DNA of 64,000 nucleotides from Bacteroidales bacterium UBA4179. Lineage in GTDB: Bacteria; Bacteroidota; Bacteroidia; Bacteroidales; Dysgonomonadaceae. Where the stretch lies: assembly GCA_002381125.1 (NCBI GenBank), contig DFUT01000007.1:35408-99407 (forward strand), in the 5' to 3' direction. The notes under the pieces are model-generated. The model searched no databases and was not told where the DNA came from. It saw only the letters and a list, made by a program, of their open reading frames with translations. Both the position numbers and the translations under genes were made by a program. Numbering within the stretch: position 1 is the stretch's first letter; each line of letters starts with the position of its first letter. Positions 27,558-36,915 of this stretch are shown piece after piece.

Positions 27558-29780
27558 TTATTTATTTAAAAAAGTAACGTTGATTTGGTCATTAAATTTA
27601 CCACCTTTGTAGGTAACTTCCAATTCTATTTCGATTGGTTTCCCGCATGTCTCGGATTTTTTGTCAAGGATGATCATTCTTGAAGTTTCTCCATTCGACC
27701 ATTTGTAGGAATCGTAATCCATTCCGGCATCGAGCAAAATTTTATCCTCTGTTGTCCGGATTTCTTTTTGTGGAAAAATCTTACCGAGATCGCTCCCGAA
27801 ATAATAACCGACTTGTGTCGGTTGGTTATAAGCTACATTCTGTGTTGCGGCACTTATTCGATAAATGGGATCTTCCATCAACGAATAAAACCTATAGGGA
27901 GTTTCGTAAGGGGTAATATAGATGCGAAGATTTTTATTGTCCTTTGTTCTCCAGATGACTTCCTCTCTCCAATCGCCAAATATATCGGCACAGAAACACG
28001 GGTTAGATTTTGTACCATTGTTTTTCAGGCACGCTTCACAGTCGAAAAGAAGATCGGAGTCCCCGTTTAAGTAATCATATTTCGTTATGCGGGTTCCATC
28101 GAGCAACTCTCTCGTCAAATCACCGTCCCACCAACAAGCCATATTTATGGAAACACCTTTCAGAGAGGGATTGATTACTTCACCTTTTATGTTCCTTATG
28201 CCATGCGAATCGAGTGACCACATTTCTACACCTTTGTAGATAGGATCGATATCGGCAGCCATACAGCGACCTACGTCGGTATTGCTTGGTACCTGAAAGA
28301 TTATATTACCGGTTTCTGCATCACGAAATGTTGATCCGTCTTTTCTGTTTTCATGACAATCCCACACCTGGAGCTTTTTGCTCGAAGGATCGAAAGCCGT
28401 CAGATGCAGAGCGTCTCCATGTCCTAATCCTGTAGAATACAAACCTTGTCCGTTATGGTCAATGGCACATGCACCATACACAATCTCATCGTATCCGTCG
28501 CCATCGATATCTCCGACGCGTAAATTGTGATTCCCCTGACCGGCATAAGCTTCGTTGCCCTTGGTATTCGAATCGAAAACCCATCGGTTGGTCAATTTTC
28601 TGTTTTTCCAGTCAAAAGCAGCCAGTACGGTACGCGTGTAATAGCCTCGGCACATTACCACACTCGGGTATTCGCCATCAAGGTAAGCCACACAAGCCAG
28701 AAAGCGGTCGGATCGGTTGCCTTCGGAGTCGCCCCAATCTTCCAATCGGCCTCTTTGTGGTATATAATCTATGGTTTGTAAAGCTTTGCCTGTACTTCCT
28801 TCAAAGACGGTCAGGAATTCCGGACCTTCCAGTATTCTTCCATTTTTGTTGCGGTAGTCTGCTTTTTCGTTCCCGATAACGTTACCTTCTCCGTCAATGG
28901 TTCCGTCAGCCGTTTTCATCACCACCTCAGCTTTAAGATCTCCATCCAGATCAAAAACCATGAATTGCGTATAATGTGCTCCTGCACGGATATTTTTTCC
29001 GAGATCGATTCGCCAAAGTTGCCGGCCGTTCAGTTTGTAACAATCGATATATACGTTTCCCGTGTATCCATCGTGGGCATTGTCGTGAGCATTGGTAGGT
29101 TCCCATTTGAGGATGATTTCGTATTCGCCATCTCCATCTACATCCCCAACGCTTGCATCATTGGCTTGATAGGAATAGCTTTGACCATTCGGGGTTATCC
29201 CTTCCGGAGGAATATTGAGGGGGATATTTAAATAGCCGATTGAGTTGGTATCTTTTAATGTGTAAGAAAATTTTTCTTTTGCTGATTCTATACCGTATTC
29301 AACCGGCCGGACTTCGTATGTCAACACTCCTTTTGGAGCATTGGTATCTTTAAAGTAAGTAGATTGAGCAATGGGAGTTACATTTATTTTTTTGCCGTTT
29401 CTGTAAATATTAAAGGTAGTTGTCGATAAATCGGAAGATAAGTATCTCCAGCTGATGTTCACTGTTTTGTCGTCTTCTCTAATTGCCACCAAACCTCGGT
29501 TTAATTTTTCTCTTTTTAATTTTGAAAAATCGTATCCTGGTTTCAATGTTCGATAGATTTGTTCGGCGATTACGCGATGTCCCACATCGTTTGGATGCAA
29601 CATATCCTCTACATATCCTTTTTTTTCACGATCGCTTGCACCGGCACCTGCCGTTATGCTGTTTCCGATGCATGCTATCTTTATTTTCTTGGAAGGAACG
29701 ATAGAACTTTTGTTTTGAGCAGATAGACTCAAATAAGCGGCGAAATAAATACAAAAAAATAAAGGATAGATTTTTTTCAT
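27558..29780 (-). CDS. PL11 rhamnogalacturonan lyase with a collapsed N-terminal SGNH domain
   Basis: A 740-residue secreted enzyme (signal peptide to LSAQ). From about residue 90 it is a typical PL11 eight-bladed propeller: GLVAIREDDKTVNISWRYLSSD, DASVGDVDGDGEYEIILKWEP, VFDLDGDLKAEVVMKTADGT, GDIDGDGYDEIVYGAC and FGDWREEVIWRTKDN, with many calcium-binding DxDxDG loops. It cleaves the rhamnose-galacturonate backbone of RG-I by beta-elimination. Residues 35-80 carry an SGNH block I (IGNSITAG, Ser41) directly followed by a block V (DMLHPNDVGH), with only about 15 residues between where about 150 are expected; blocks II and III are missing. The frame is intact, so the lyase should still be made. 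About 50 C-terminal residues form an extra beta segment. Confidence 0.93.
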   Translation of the reverse strand: MKKIYPLFFCIYFAAYLSLSAQNKSSIVPSKKIKIACIGNSITAGAGASDREKKGYVEDMLHPNDVGHRVIAEQIYRTLKPGYDFSKLKREKLNRGLVAIREDDKTVNISWRYLSSDLSTTTFNIYRNGKKINVTPIAQSTYFKDTNAPKGVLTYEVRPVEYGIESAKEKFSYTLKDTNSIGYLNIPLNIPPEGITPNGQSYSYQANDASVGDVDGDGEYEIILKWEPTNAHDNAHDGYTGNVYIDCYKLNGRQLWRIDLGKNIRAGAHYTQFMVFDLDGDLKAEVVMKTADGTIDGEGNVIGNEKADYRNKNGRILEGPEFLTVFEGSTGKALQTIDYIPQRGRLEDWGDSEGNRSDRFLACVAYLDGEYPSVVMCRGYYTRTVLAAFDWKNRKLTNRWVFDSNTKGNEAYAGQGNHNLRVGDIDGDGYDEIVYGACAIDHNGQGLYSTGLGHGDALHLTAFDPSSKKLQVWDCHENRKDGSTFRDAETGNIIFQVPSNTDVGRCMAADIDPIYKGVEMWSLDSHGIRNIKGEVINPSLKGVSINMACWWDGDLTRELLDGTRITKYDYLNGDSDLLFDCEACLKNNGTKSNPCFCADIFGDWREEVIWRTKDNKNLRIYITPYETPYRFYSLMEDPIYRISAATQNVAYNQPTQVGYYFGSDLGKIFPQKEIRTTEDKILLDAGMDYDSYKWSNGETSRMIILDKKSETCGKPIEIELEVTYKGGKFNDQINVTFLNK
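29601..29619 (-). repeat. 8-base direct repeat at the SGNH deletion junction
   Basis: CATATCCT occurs at 29601-29608 and again at 29612-29619, an 11-base period, next to an eight-T run at 29619-29626. It coincides with codons 53-60 of the PL11 gene, where the SGNH domain jumps from block I to block V. Confidence 0.6.
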
Positions 29781-29806
29781 TAGTTGTTCATTTCATTTTC
29801 TATAAT

Positions 29807-29845
29807 GTAAAAGGGAAAGGAAAATCTATTTCCTTTCTCTTTTAC
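29807..29845 (-). promoter_or_regulatory. Long hairpin between susD and the PL11 gene
   Basis: 17 bases at 29807-29823 pair with 29829-29845 with a single mismatch on the minus-strand RNA and a 5-base loop. It sits 11 bases past the susD stop and 27 before the PL11 start. No U-tract follows, so it is more likely an RNA stabiliser or processing signal than a full terminator. Confidence 0.7.
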
Positions 29846-29855
29846 AATTAGATGT

Positions 29856-32111
29856 TTAATATCCCGGATTTTGATATTCGGCTTTCGCTGCGGCATCTAA
29901 TGTTTTTCCGTTTTCATCAGTAAGCATGTCAATAAAGGTTTGGGGAAAAGGTTTGAACGTGTTGCATGGTCTGAATGTTCCTTTTCCGTTTCCGTTTTGA
30001 CCTTGTCCTGCCTCTACATTGTCGGCTACCGGCCAATGGTTTTGCAAGGTTGATCCCATTTGTTGATGCCACTGGATGCGGTCAGCTTGAATACCGGCAT
30101 GATGGATGCCCTCATAAAGCGTTAATTCGCCGATCATTTCTCTTGTCAATTCATTATAAATAAAATGAATAAAACGTTGAAGATCAGTTGTGGCACTGGA
30201 TGGGTAATTTTCCGCTTTCGATTCAGGGGACACACCATCCCAATAAGTCGCATCGATTTCCATATCTGAACTCCTGTCTTCTATTACTGTATATGGATAT
30301 TGTTTTTCTGAATGCTGAAGATTATCTGATCCCGGATACAAACGAGCCAATACTTCGGCTCTGTTTTCTCCCGGTTTATAGGCAGCTCTTCTTCTGACTG
30401 CATTGATGTCGGCGATTGCAGCCGTAAAATTTCCTTTTCTTCCGTAAGCTTCGGCTCGAAGGAGATAGGTTTCGGCAATACGGAACATGGCAACGTTTCT
30501 ACTACCATATTCTGATTTTAATCCTTCTCTGTTGACATCGATATGTTTTTTTATACAGGCCGCTACACCCACACCTTTTTCCAATCCCACATTATTGGCA
30601 GTGAAATCATTACTACCATCCCGTCTGTAATAATACTTCCCGTCCGATGTTTTTGTCCAGCGGGGATAAAGTACGTAGGGTTGGGCTTTTGCTTCCTCAA
30701 GAGAAATAGCAGTTTCCTTGGTATTTTCCAAGAAAACCAATCCTAAGTCTCCTCTTCCTATTTTATGTTCTCCAGGTACGGCCGTGCGTCCGTTCCATGA
30801 AGCGCGGGTGTATGTTGGTAAGATATGGTCATTAAAATAAGCTGCATCTTCAGTTGTCCACGTTTTACTTGTATTTTTTGCATCGTCATAAGCATAATAT
30901 TCCACATCTTCATTTCCTTGAGCCAATAAAGCCTTGTATTCTATCAAAAAAGATTTTTCGAAGCGTGAATCCGACATTTTATCCGTAAAGACATCATATC
31001 CCCAGTCGTTGGTTCGCATTCGTACATTCATATGCCCATAAGACCATGTTCTGTCTGGCAATCCCCACATGGCTTGTACGTAATTACAGGTCATGTAACA
31101 TTGGAATCGCATTCCATAGCGTCCATTCGCTAATTTTGGGCCAAATGAAGCAGCCAAAATGATTTCCGGATTATTTTCACAAGGATACGATCCTTTTGCT
31201 GTTTTAAAGATATCCCAATAGTCGTCGGCTAATCGGTAATTTGCCGTATTGCTGATCACTTGAGTAGCAAAATAGATGCAGGAGTCAAGATCGGTAGAAA
31301 CGTTTCCTTTATAAAGCATTCCCAAATGAGCATTTGGATTAGTAGGATCTATTGTGCCATCAGCTTTCCGATATTGTGCGAATTCGGCTCCTTGTGCCCG
31401 CTGTAAATACAATTTTGCGAGGAAATGAGCTGCAGCTCCTTTGGAAATTCTTTCTCTGCCTTCGGTAGAAGTATTGTCAATGACGGTAGCAGGGAGATTC
31501 TCATAGCAAAAACGCAAATCAGAGATCAGCTGTTTATATATTTGTTCAGAAGTTGATTTGGGGAAATAATAAGCTGAGGGCAAAGAATTGTTGCTTTTTA
31601 ATGTCATATGCACGTCTCCAAATTGGGTGTTGAGCATATAGTATATCCACGCCCTGTTGAACAACGCTTCCGATAAACGTTGAGCTGCATACTCCTTATC
31701 TGTGGCGAAACGCCCTAAGGCTCTTTCTTCTTTTATGGTTTCGATTGCCCGGTTGCAATTATTAATGATGGGGTAGCCACCTAATAACTGTTTTCCGTAA
31801 TATCCCATCAAATAGTTGGCATAGGTGTTTCCTGCAGCACCTGACGGTGTCCATACCGTAGGCGAATAGATATCCCAAGAATTATCTCCTCGGATTTCGG
31901 CATCAGTACCGACATGGAAGAGGTAGCATCCTTCTTCCCAACCGTATTTCCATCGTAATGCTTCGTAGGTACCGTTAATTAATTGATCCAAACCATCTTC
32001 TGTATCGAAATAGTCTTGTGTAATCACCGAAACCATTTCTTCTTTCAGAAAATCGTCTGTACACGAAAACATTCCAATGATTGTAATCAATAGTATAAAG
32101 TATTTTTTCAT
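29856..32111 (-). CDS. susD: SusD/RagB family outer-membrane glycan-binding lipoprotein
   Basis: A 751-residue surface lipoprotein that captures oligosaccharides and passes them to its SusC partner. The signal ends in a lipobox with Cys17 (IIGMFSCTDDF). SusD features: YFDTEDGLDQLINGTYEAL, AEALFNRAWIYYMLNTQFGDV, GAAAHFLAKLYLQRAQG (tetratricopeptide-like helices), RIAETYLLRAEAYGRKGNFTAAIADINAVRRRA, and the C-terminal PWPQTF-like KPFPQTFIDML. It is longer than the common 550-650 residues. ATG 32111 is used because the longer frame from 32135 overlaps the susC stop at 32125. Confidence 0.96.
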   Translation of the reverse strand: MKKYFILLITIIGMFSCTDDFLKEEMVSVITQDYFDTEDGLDQLINGTYEALRWKYGWEEGCYLFHVGTDAEIRGDNSWDIYSPTVWTPSGAAGNTYANYLMGYYGKQLLGGYPIINNCNRAIETIKEERALGRFATDKEYAAQRLSEALFNRAWIYYMLNTQFGDVHMTLKSNNSLPSAYYFPKSTSEQIYKQLISDLRFCYENLPATVIDNTSTEGRERISKGAAAHFLAKLYLQRAQGAEFAQYRKADGTIDPTNPNAHLGMLYKGNVSTDLDSCIYFATQVISNTANYRLADDYWDIFKTAKGSYPCENNPEIILAASFGPKLANGRYGMRFQCYMTCNYVQAMWGLPDRTWSYGHMNVRMRTNDWGYDVFTDKMSDSRFEKSFLIEYKALLAQGNEDVEYYAYDDAKNTSKTWTTEDAAYFNDHILPTYTRASWNGRTAVPGEHKIGRGDLGLVFLENTKETAISLEEAKAQPYVLYPRWTKTSDGKYYYRRDGSNDFTANNVGLEKGVGVAACIKKHIDVNREGLKSEYGSRNVAMFRIAETYLLRAEAYGRKGNFTAAIADINAVRRRAAYKPGENRAEVLARLYPGSDNLQHSEKQYPYTVIEDRSSDMEIDATYWDGVSPESKAENYPSSATTDLQRFIHFIYNELTREMIGELTLYEGIHHAGIQADRIQWHQQMGSTLQNHWPVADNVEAGQGQNGNGKGTFRPCNTFKPFPQTFIDMLTDENGKTLDAAAKAEYQNPGY

Positions 32112-32124
32112 AATTTTTATTTTT

Positions 32125-35100
32125 TTAAAAACCAATTCTTAATCCAATTGCATAGCTGCGCATCAGCGCCGTATTATTTGTTTGCCCTCCCATTTGGGCC
32201 TCGCTTTTGGTTTGCCATCCGGTCACATCGTCGGGATTAATACCTACGTTGACCAACTCTCCACCAAAAATAAACGGATTCAATATCTGTCCATAGATTT
32301 GTAGATTCGATAAATTGAATCTTTTTAGCATCTCATTAGAAAAGGTATAGGACAAGGCAATATTCCTTACCGTTATCATGTTTCCTTTGGCATAATTTAT
32401 TACCTCTTGATGATTACTAAATGATTGAGTAGTGGGTTGAGGATATTTTCCATCCGGATTTGTAGGGCTCCATACATCTTTCTCTACCCGGCGGCCATAT
32501 GTTTGGAGTAAGCCGTAATATAAATTTCCAATGCGTGCATGGATAAAGAAATTGAATTGCCAGTTTTTATAGGTTAATGTATTGGTAATACCTCCAACCC
32601 ATTTTGGTCTGTTGGATCCCAAAATAACAGCATCATCATCGTTAATTTTTCCGAATCCATTGTCCATCAAAGTTACTCTTTCTCCTGTCGATAGGGTATA
32701 AGTTTTTGATCCTTCCGTTCCTTCTGCGACTTCTATCATTGGTTGTTGATCCACTACCTTTGTTTGCCCCGGGATGTAAGTCAACTGCCCTACAGCTTTA
32801 TAAATGTCCATTAACCGCTTGTCTGCGTCGGTATTTTGCCACAACCTGTCATACTTATAGTCGCGAAAGACTTGAATAGGTTGTCCTATAAACCATCCAT
32901 TGGCTTTGTCATCTTGCTTTCCTTGTGCAAGCTCGACAATTTTTTCTTTGTTTGTTCCCCAGTTAAGATCTACTTGCCAGCTGAAATCTCGAGTTTGAAC
33001 AGGTACTCCTGATAGGGTAATCTCAACACCTGTATTTTGCGTCTTCCCGACATTTGCCAAAATATTGACATAGCCCAGGATGGCTGGAATGGATCGATTC
33101 AATAGTAAATCTGAAGTATTGGAGTTGTAGTACTCAAAAGACCCTGAAATTCTATTATTTAAGAATCCAAAATCGAGACCGACATTAATTTGAGATGTTT
33201 TTTCCCAACCCAATGAATAATTAGGCATCACCGCTGCTTTTGCCCCGGGAACTTCTTTATTATTGAAAACTTGATTTGCAGACAAGAGCGAACCTTTTGT
33301 ACTATATGGACTTACAGCTGAATTACCGGTAACACCCCATCCGAATCTGATTTTCATTTGGTTAATCCACGCTATGTTGCGAAGAAAAGATTCCTCTTCC
33401 ATTTTCCATGCTACTGCCAATGACGGGAAAAAATCCCATTTGTTGCCTTCTGCCAATTGAGATGCACCATCCCATCGGCCTGTTGCGGTGAACAGGTATT
33501 TGTTCATCAACGAATAATTGATACGCCCCATGTAGGATGCCAAAGCAGTTTCTGAAAACCCCGAATTATATCCATGAGGTTTGCCTACACTATTAGCTGC
33601 AAGAGAATACCACTGTGCAGAAGAATACAACAAGCCTTGGGATCTAACCCATAAATTTTCGTTTCTTGCTTTTTGGGCCGATTGCAAAAGGGTTATATTC
33701 AACGTATGGATGTTGCTCCATTCTTTATTTATATACAATAGATTTTCCAAAACCCACGAAAAACTTGTTTCATTTCTATCATATCCTGTCATGGGCTCGG
33801 ATGCGGGGGGTTTGGATCCAATGGGATTGGTATAATCCTTATCGTAGAAGCTTCCATTCCTGTTATGACGGAATTGAGCTCCTAGGTTTATACGATATTT
33901 CAACCATGAGGTTAAATCGATTTCTCCAAAAGTGTTGCTTAAAATGGAATATGCCCGTCTTTCGTTTTTTGCATTTTCTATATTAACCAAAACATTGTCA
34001 CCCGAAGGGCCAAATCCGGATCCAGGTTTCAATAGATTCCCATTTTCATCATAAGCCGGAGCATAAGGCATCATGTTTAATGCTTGTCCATAAGAATCTT
34101 TAGCTGTCGTGTTTCCACTATTATCTATCATTCCATAATTTTGAATAGAATAATTGGCAAGTAATGAAGTTCCCATTTTTAACCATTTCAAGGGATTTAC
34201 CTCTCCGTTTATATTTGCCGTGTATCGTTGATAGTCCTGGTCAATCATGGGTGATTCTTGGTTCAAAAAGGCCAACGACATGTAAAGTTTGGATTTTTCC
34301 GATCCCGATGATAACGACAGCTGATGATTATTGGTTAATCCAGTCCTGGTAACTAAATCCGGCCAATGTTGATCGAAAAGATTGGCAGAATTATAAACAG
34401 GAACCCGGTCAGCATAACCCATCGCTTTTTCTTCAGCCGTTGCCGGCCTCAGTACTTGATTGCCTTGCTCATCCAATTGGTAAGCGGTGGCTAAAATCCT
34501 GCGCATATAAGATTGATTTCCCATAAAAAGAATCAGATCTCTCTCCATATCAGGGGCTGTTCCAAAGTTACCGCCGTAAGTTCCACCATTAAGATAACCA
34601 GAACGTTGCCAATCAAGAGTCTCACCTGCACCCATCCAGTCGGTGAGTGAATGAATTTGATTAAAAGTTACTGTTCCATCATAATTGATGGAAACTTTAC
34701 CCGTAACTCCTTTTTTTGTTTGGATAAGGACAACCCCATTGGCAGCTCTGGATCCATAAATTGCTGTGGCAGATGCATCTTTGAGTACTTCTATGGAAGC
34801 AATATCGTTAGGATTTATATCGGCCATGGATCCTGAAACCAACGGGATGCCATCTACCACATACAGTGGGTCATTGGAGGCGGTAATGGAGCGGTTACCC
34901 CTGATGCGGATTTGTCCTAATTGTCCCGGACGATAAGCTGTTGTTACATCAATTCCCGGAGCTTTTCCTTGAAGAGCCTGAAGCGGATTTTGGATAGGTC
35001 GTTCTTTGATGTCTTTCTCTGTTATTCTGGACAACGATCCTGTTAAGTCACTCTTTTTTTGAACACCATAACCCACAACAATGAGTTCTTCCAATGTTGT

Positions 35101-35442
35101 AACTTCTTCTTGTAGAACTACATTAATGTGAGTTTTGTCTGCTACGGGGATTTCCTGTGTTGCGTAACCAATAAAGGAAATTTGCAGAATGCCATTCTCG
35201 GGAACATTGCTCAATCTGAAATTTCCGTCCATGTCGGAAACTGTTCCAATTGTTGTTCCGATTACCATAATGGTTGCCCCAATAATTGGTTCTCCCTTTG
35301 CATCAACAATATTTCCGGTAATTGTTTTTGTCTGTGAAAAAACAAATAGTGGAATCATTACCAAAAGGGAAAAGAGCAAAATTTTCGACAAAAAAGCCCT
35401 CCTTATGCTTTGATGTCCTAACTTTTCTTTACTGTTTTTCAT
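32125..35442 (-). CDS. susC: SusC/RagA family TonB-dependent outer-membrane transporter
   Basis: A 1105-residue protein, normal for SusC. Signal peptide ending VFSQ; carboxypeptidase-regulatory-like domain (about 40-115, TKTITGNIVDAKGEPIIGATIMVIGT); TonB-box/plug start EELIVVGYGVQKKSDLTGSLSRI; plug motifs PLYVVDGIPL and DIASIEVLKDASATAIYGSRAANGVVLIQTKKG; then a 22-strand barrel ending in phenylalanine. It imports oligosaccharides bound by SusD into the periplasm using TonB energy. It is the first gene of the PUL; the 860 bases upstream hold no gene. Confidence 0.97.
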   Translation of the reverse strand: MKNSKEKLGHQSIRRAFLSKILLFSLLVMIPLFVFSQTKTITGNIVDAKGEPIIGATIMVIGTTIGTVSDMDGNFRLSNVPENGILQISFIGYATQEIPVADKTHINVVLQEEVTTLEELIVVGYGVQKKSDLTGSLSRITEKDIKERPIQNPLQALQGKAPGIDVTTAYRPGQLGQIRIRGNRSITASNDPLYVVDGIPLVSGSMADINPNDIASIEVLKDASATAIYGSRAANGVVLIQTKKGVTGKVSINYDGTVTFNQIHSLTDWMGAGETLDWQRSGYLNGGTYGGNFGTAPDMERDLILFMGNQSYMRRILATAYQLDEQGNQVLRPATAEEKAMGYADRVPVYNSANLFDQHWPDLVTRTGLTNNHQLSLSSGSEKSKLYMSLAFLNQESPMIDQDYQRYTANINGEVNPLKWLKMGTSLLANYSIQNYGMIDNSGNTTAKDSYGQALNMMPYAPAYDENGNLLKPGSGFGPSGDNVLVNIENAKNERRAYSILSNTFGEIDLTSWLKYRINLGAQFRHNRNGSFYDKDYTNPIGSKPPASEPMTGYDRNETSFSWVLENLLYINKEWSNIHTLNITLLQSAQKARNENLWVRSQGLLYSSAQWYSLAANSVGKPHGYNSGFSETALASYMGRINYSLMNKYLFTATGRWDGASQLAEGNKWDFFPSLAVAWKMEEESFLRNIAWINQMKIRFGWGVTGNSAVSPYSTKGSLLSANQVFNNKEVPGAKAAVMPNYSLGWEKTSQINVGLDFGFLNNRISGSFEYYNSNTSDLLLNRSIPAILGYVNILANVGKTQNTGVEITLSGVPVQTRDFSWQVDLNWGTNKEKIVELAQGKQDDKANGWFIGQPIQVFRDYKYDRLWQNTDADKRLMDIYKAVGQLTYIPGQTKVVDQQPMIEVAEGTEGSKTYTLSTGERVTLMDNGFGKINDDDAVILGSNRPKWVGGITNTLTYKNWQFNFFIHARIGNLYYGLLQTYGRRVEKDVWSPTNPDGKYPQPTTQSFSNHQEVINYAKGNMITVRNIALSYTFSNEMLKRFNLSNLQIYGQILNPFIFGGELVNVGINPDDVTGWQTKSEAQMGGQTNNTALMRSYAIGLRIGF

Positions 35443-36304
35443 TTTTTAATGTTTTAATACGTTTTCTCTTTGCGTTTTTGAAATTTCTGTTTTTTATAAC
35501 AGAATGAGATTAAACTAAAAATCATCATACCAAAAAAGATAAATGAATTTTCATAGATACACATTGTTTTATGTGTCAACTTGCGATTTATTTCTGTAAG
35601 CAATTTTTAGTGATTAAGGGGTACTAATTGATTAGATCGCTGATTTTGTTTTCTTTATTAGAATTTTGTAATCCATGTTTTTATCAATTGCTGACAGATT
35701 CATCAATTTCTCCACGATAAAGTGTTCTTTTCTATTCTCTCTATTATGTCACTTTTTATGCCTCCTTTCTTTGATTTTTATGATAGATGCTAAATATGTT
35801 TAGCGTTTTTACTGGGATCATTTGGGTGTTTAATTTTAACAATGTTTTATTGATTAATTCATTTTTAAAATTAAATATTTGTTCAGCTGATTATTATATT
35901 CATTTGAATATCAGTATTTTCTCTTTATATACAATTTGTATTTTATAAAATTAAATACAAAGAAAAGCATAAATATTTATTTAGGACTTCAAAAAATGAT
36001 ATTTAAACTACACTATTTGATATTTAACATTTTATTTAGCTAAATGGTGAATAATTTTTCTTTACCCTATAAGCATCATTGCCGGAATTATCAGTCTCAG
36101 GGAAATCATTTTTAGTGTAATTAGATAAATAATGTATTTATCGGGAGTGGAAATAAAGGTCAGGATGTTGACTTTATTATGATCGAATAAAGGGAAAAGG
36201 AGTAATTTGCATCCACTGTTTTATGTTGGTAGTGAATGGGTATCATTTTTCATGGACGAAGGAAATCGTAAGGTTTTGTTCGTTTCTATTTGAGTATTCA
36301 GGGT
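35443..36304. other. AT-rich intergenic region upstream of susC, rich in palindromes
   Basis: 862 bases without a supportable gene. No -7 TAnnTTTG element was found for susC on the minus strand. Palindromes: CTAATTGATTAG (35624-35635); GCTAAA-TATG-TTTAGC (35789-35804); TTTGTATTT/AAATACAAA (35935-35961, 9-base spacer); ATTTAGCTAAAT (36034-36045); GATAAATA-ATG-TATTTATC (36125-36143). TGATATTTAA is directly repeated at 35997-36006 and 36018-36027, a 21-base period. Regulatory sites for the PUL are plausible; the AT bias makes some by chance. Confidence 0.5.
35935..35961. repeat. 9-base inverted repeat upstream of susC
   Basis: TTTGTATTT at 35935-35943 and AAATACAAA at 35953-35961 are perfect inverse copies around a 9-base AT spacer. 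It could be an operator for a dimeric regulator or a hairpin. Confidence 0.45.
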
Positions 36305-36841
36305 TTAAATTTCGTGCAAGAATGGATGTTTTTTATCCTTTTCCGAAAGAATGATGTCTTTTTCGGGGAGACGCCAATCGATACCTAATGTTGGATCATT
36401 CCATAAAATGCCTCCCTCGGATTGTGGGGAATAGTAGTTGTCGCATTTGTACTGAAAGATGACTTTCTCACTCAATGTAATGTAGCCATGAGCAAATCCA
36501 CGTGGAATGAAAAGCTGTCGTTTGTCCTTCTCATTGAGTTCAACGGCCACATACTTTCCGAAGGTAGTTGACCCTTTTCTAATATCTACGGCAATGTCAA
36601 GTACTGCACCTATTACTACTCTTACCAGTTTGGCTTGCGCATATGGCGGTTTCTGAAAATGTAAGCCACGTAAAACGCCGTAGGTCGATTTGGATTCGTT
36701 GTCTTGAACAAAACGGGTATCACAAACGTTTTTCGTAAACCATTGTTCAACGAAAGATTCGAAAAAATACCCCCTTTCATCATAAAAGATGCGGGGTTCA
36801 ATAATTTTTACCTCGTTGATTTCCGTATCGATAATCTTCAT
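36305..36841 (-). CDS. rfbC: dTDP-4-dehydrorhamnose 3,5-epimerase
   Basis: A 178-residue cupin enzyme that epimerises dTDP-4-keto-6-deoxyglucose on the way to dTDP-L-rhamnose for surface polysaccharide. Family motifs are PRIFYDERGYFFESF, FVQDNESKSTYGVLRGLHFQKPPYAQAKLVRV (with the catalytic His), IPRGFAHGYITLSE and FQYKCDNYYSPQSEGGILWNDPTLGIDW. It lies 74 bases after rfbA on the same strand. The dehydratase (rfbB) and reductase (rfbD) are not in the window. Confidence 0.97.
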   Translation of the reverse strand: MKIIDTEINEVKIIEPRIFYDERGYFFESFVEQWFTKNVCDTRFVQDNESKSTYGVLRGLHFQKPPYAQAKLVRVVIGAVLDIAVDIRKGSTTFGKYVAVELNEKDKRQLFIPRGFAHGYITLSEKVIFQYKCDNYYSPQSEGGILWNDPTLGIDWRLPEKDIILSEKDKKHPFLHEI

Positions 36842-36915
36842 CCTTTTATCAATAAATTAATCGTTTGTCCTTTTCCTTTATAATTATCATTTACTATACC
36901 CTTGTAGTTTCGAAT

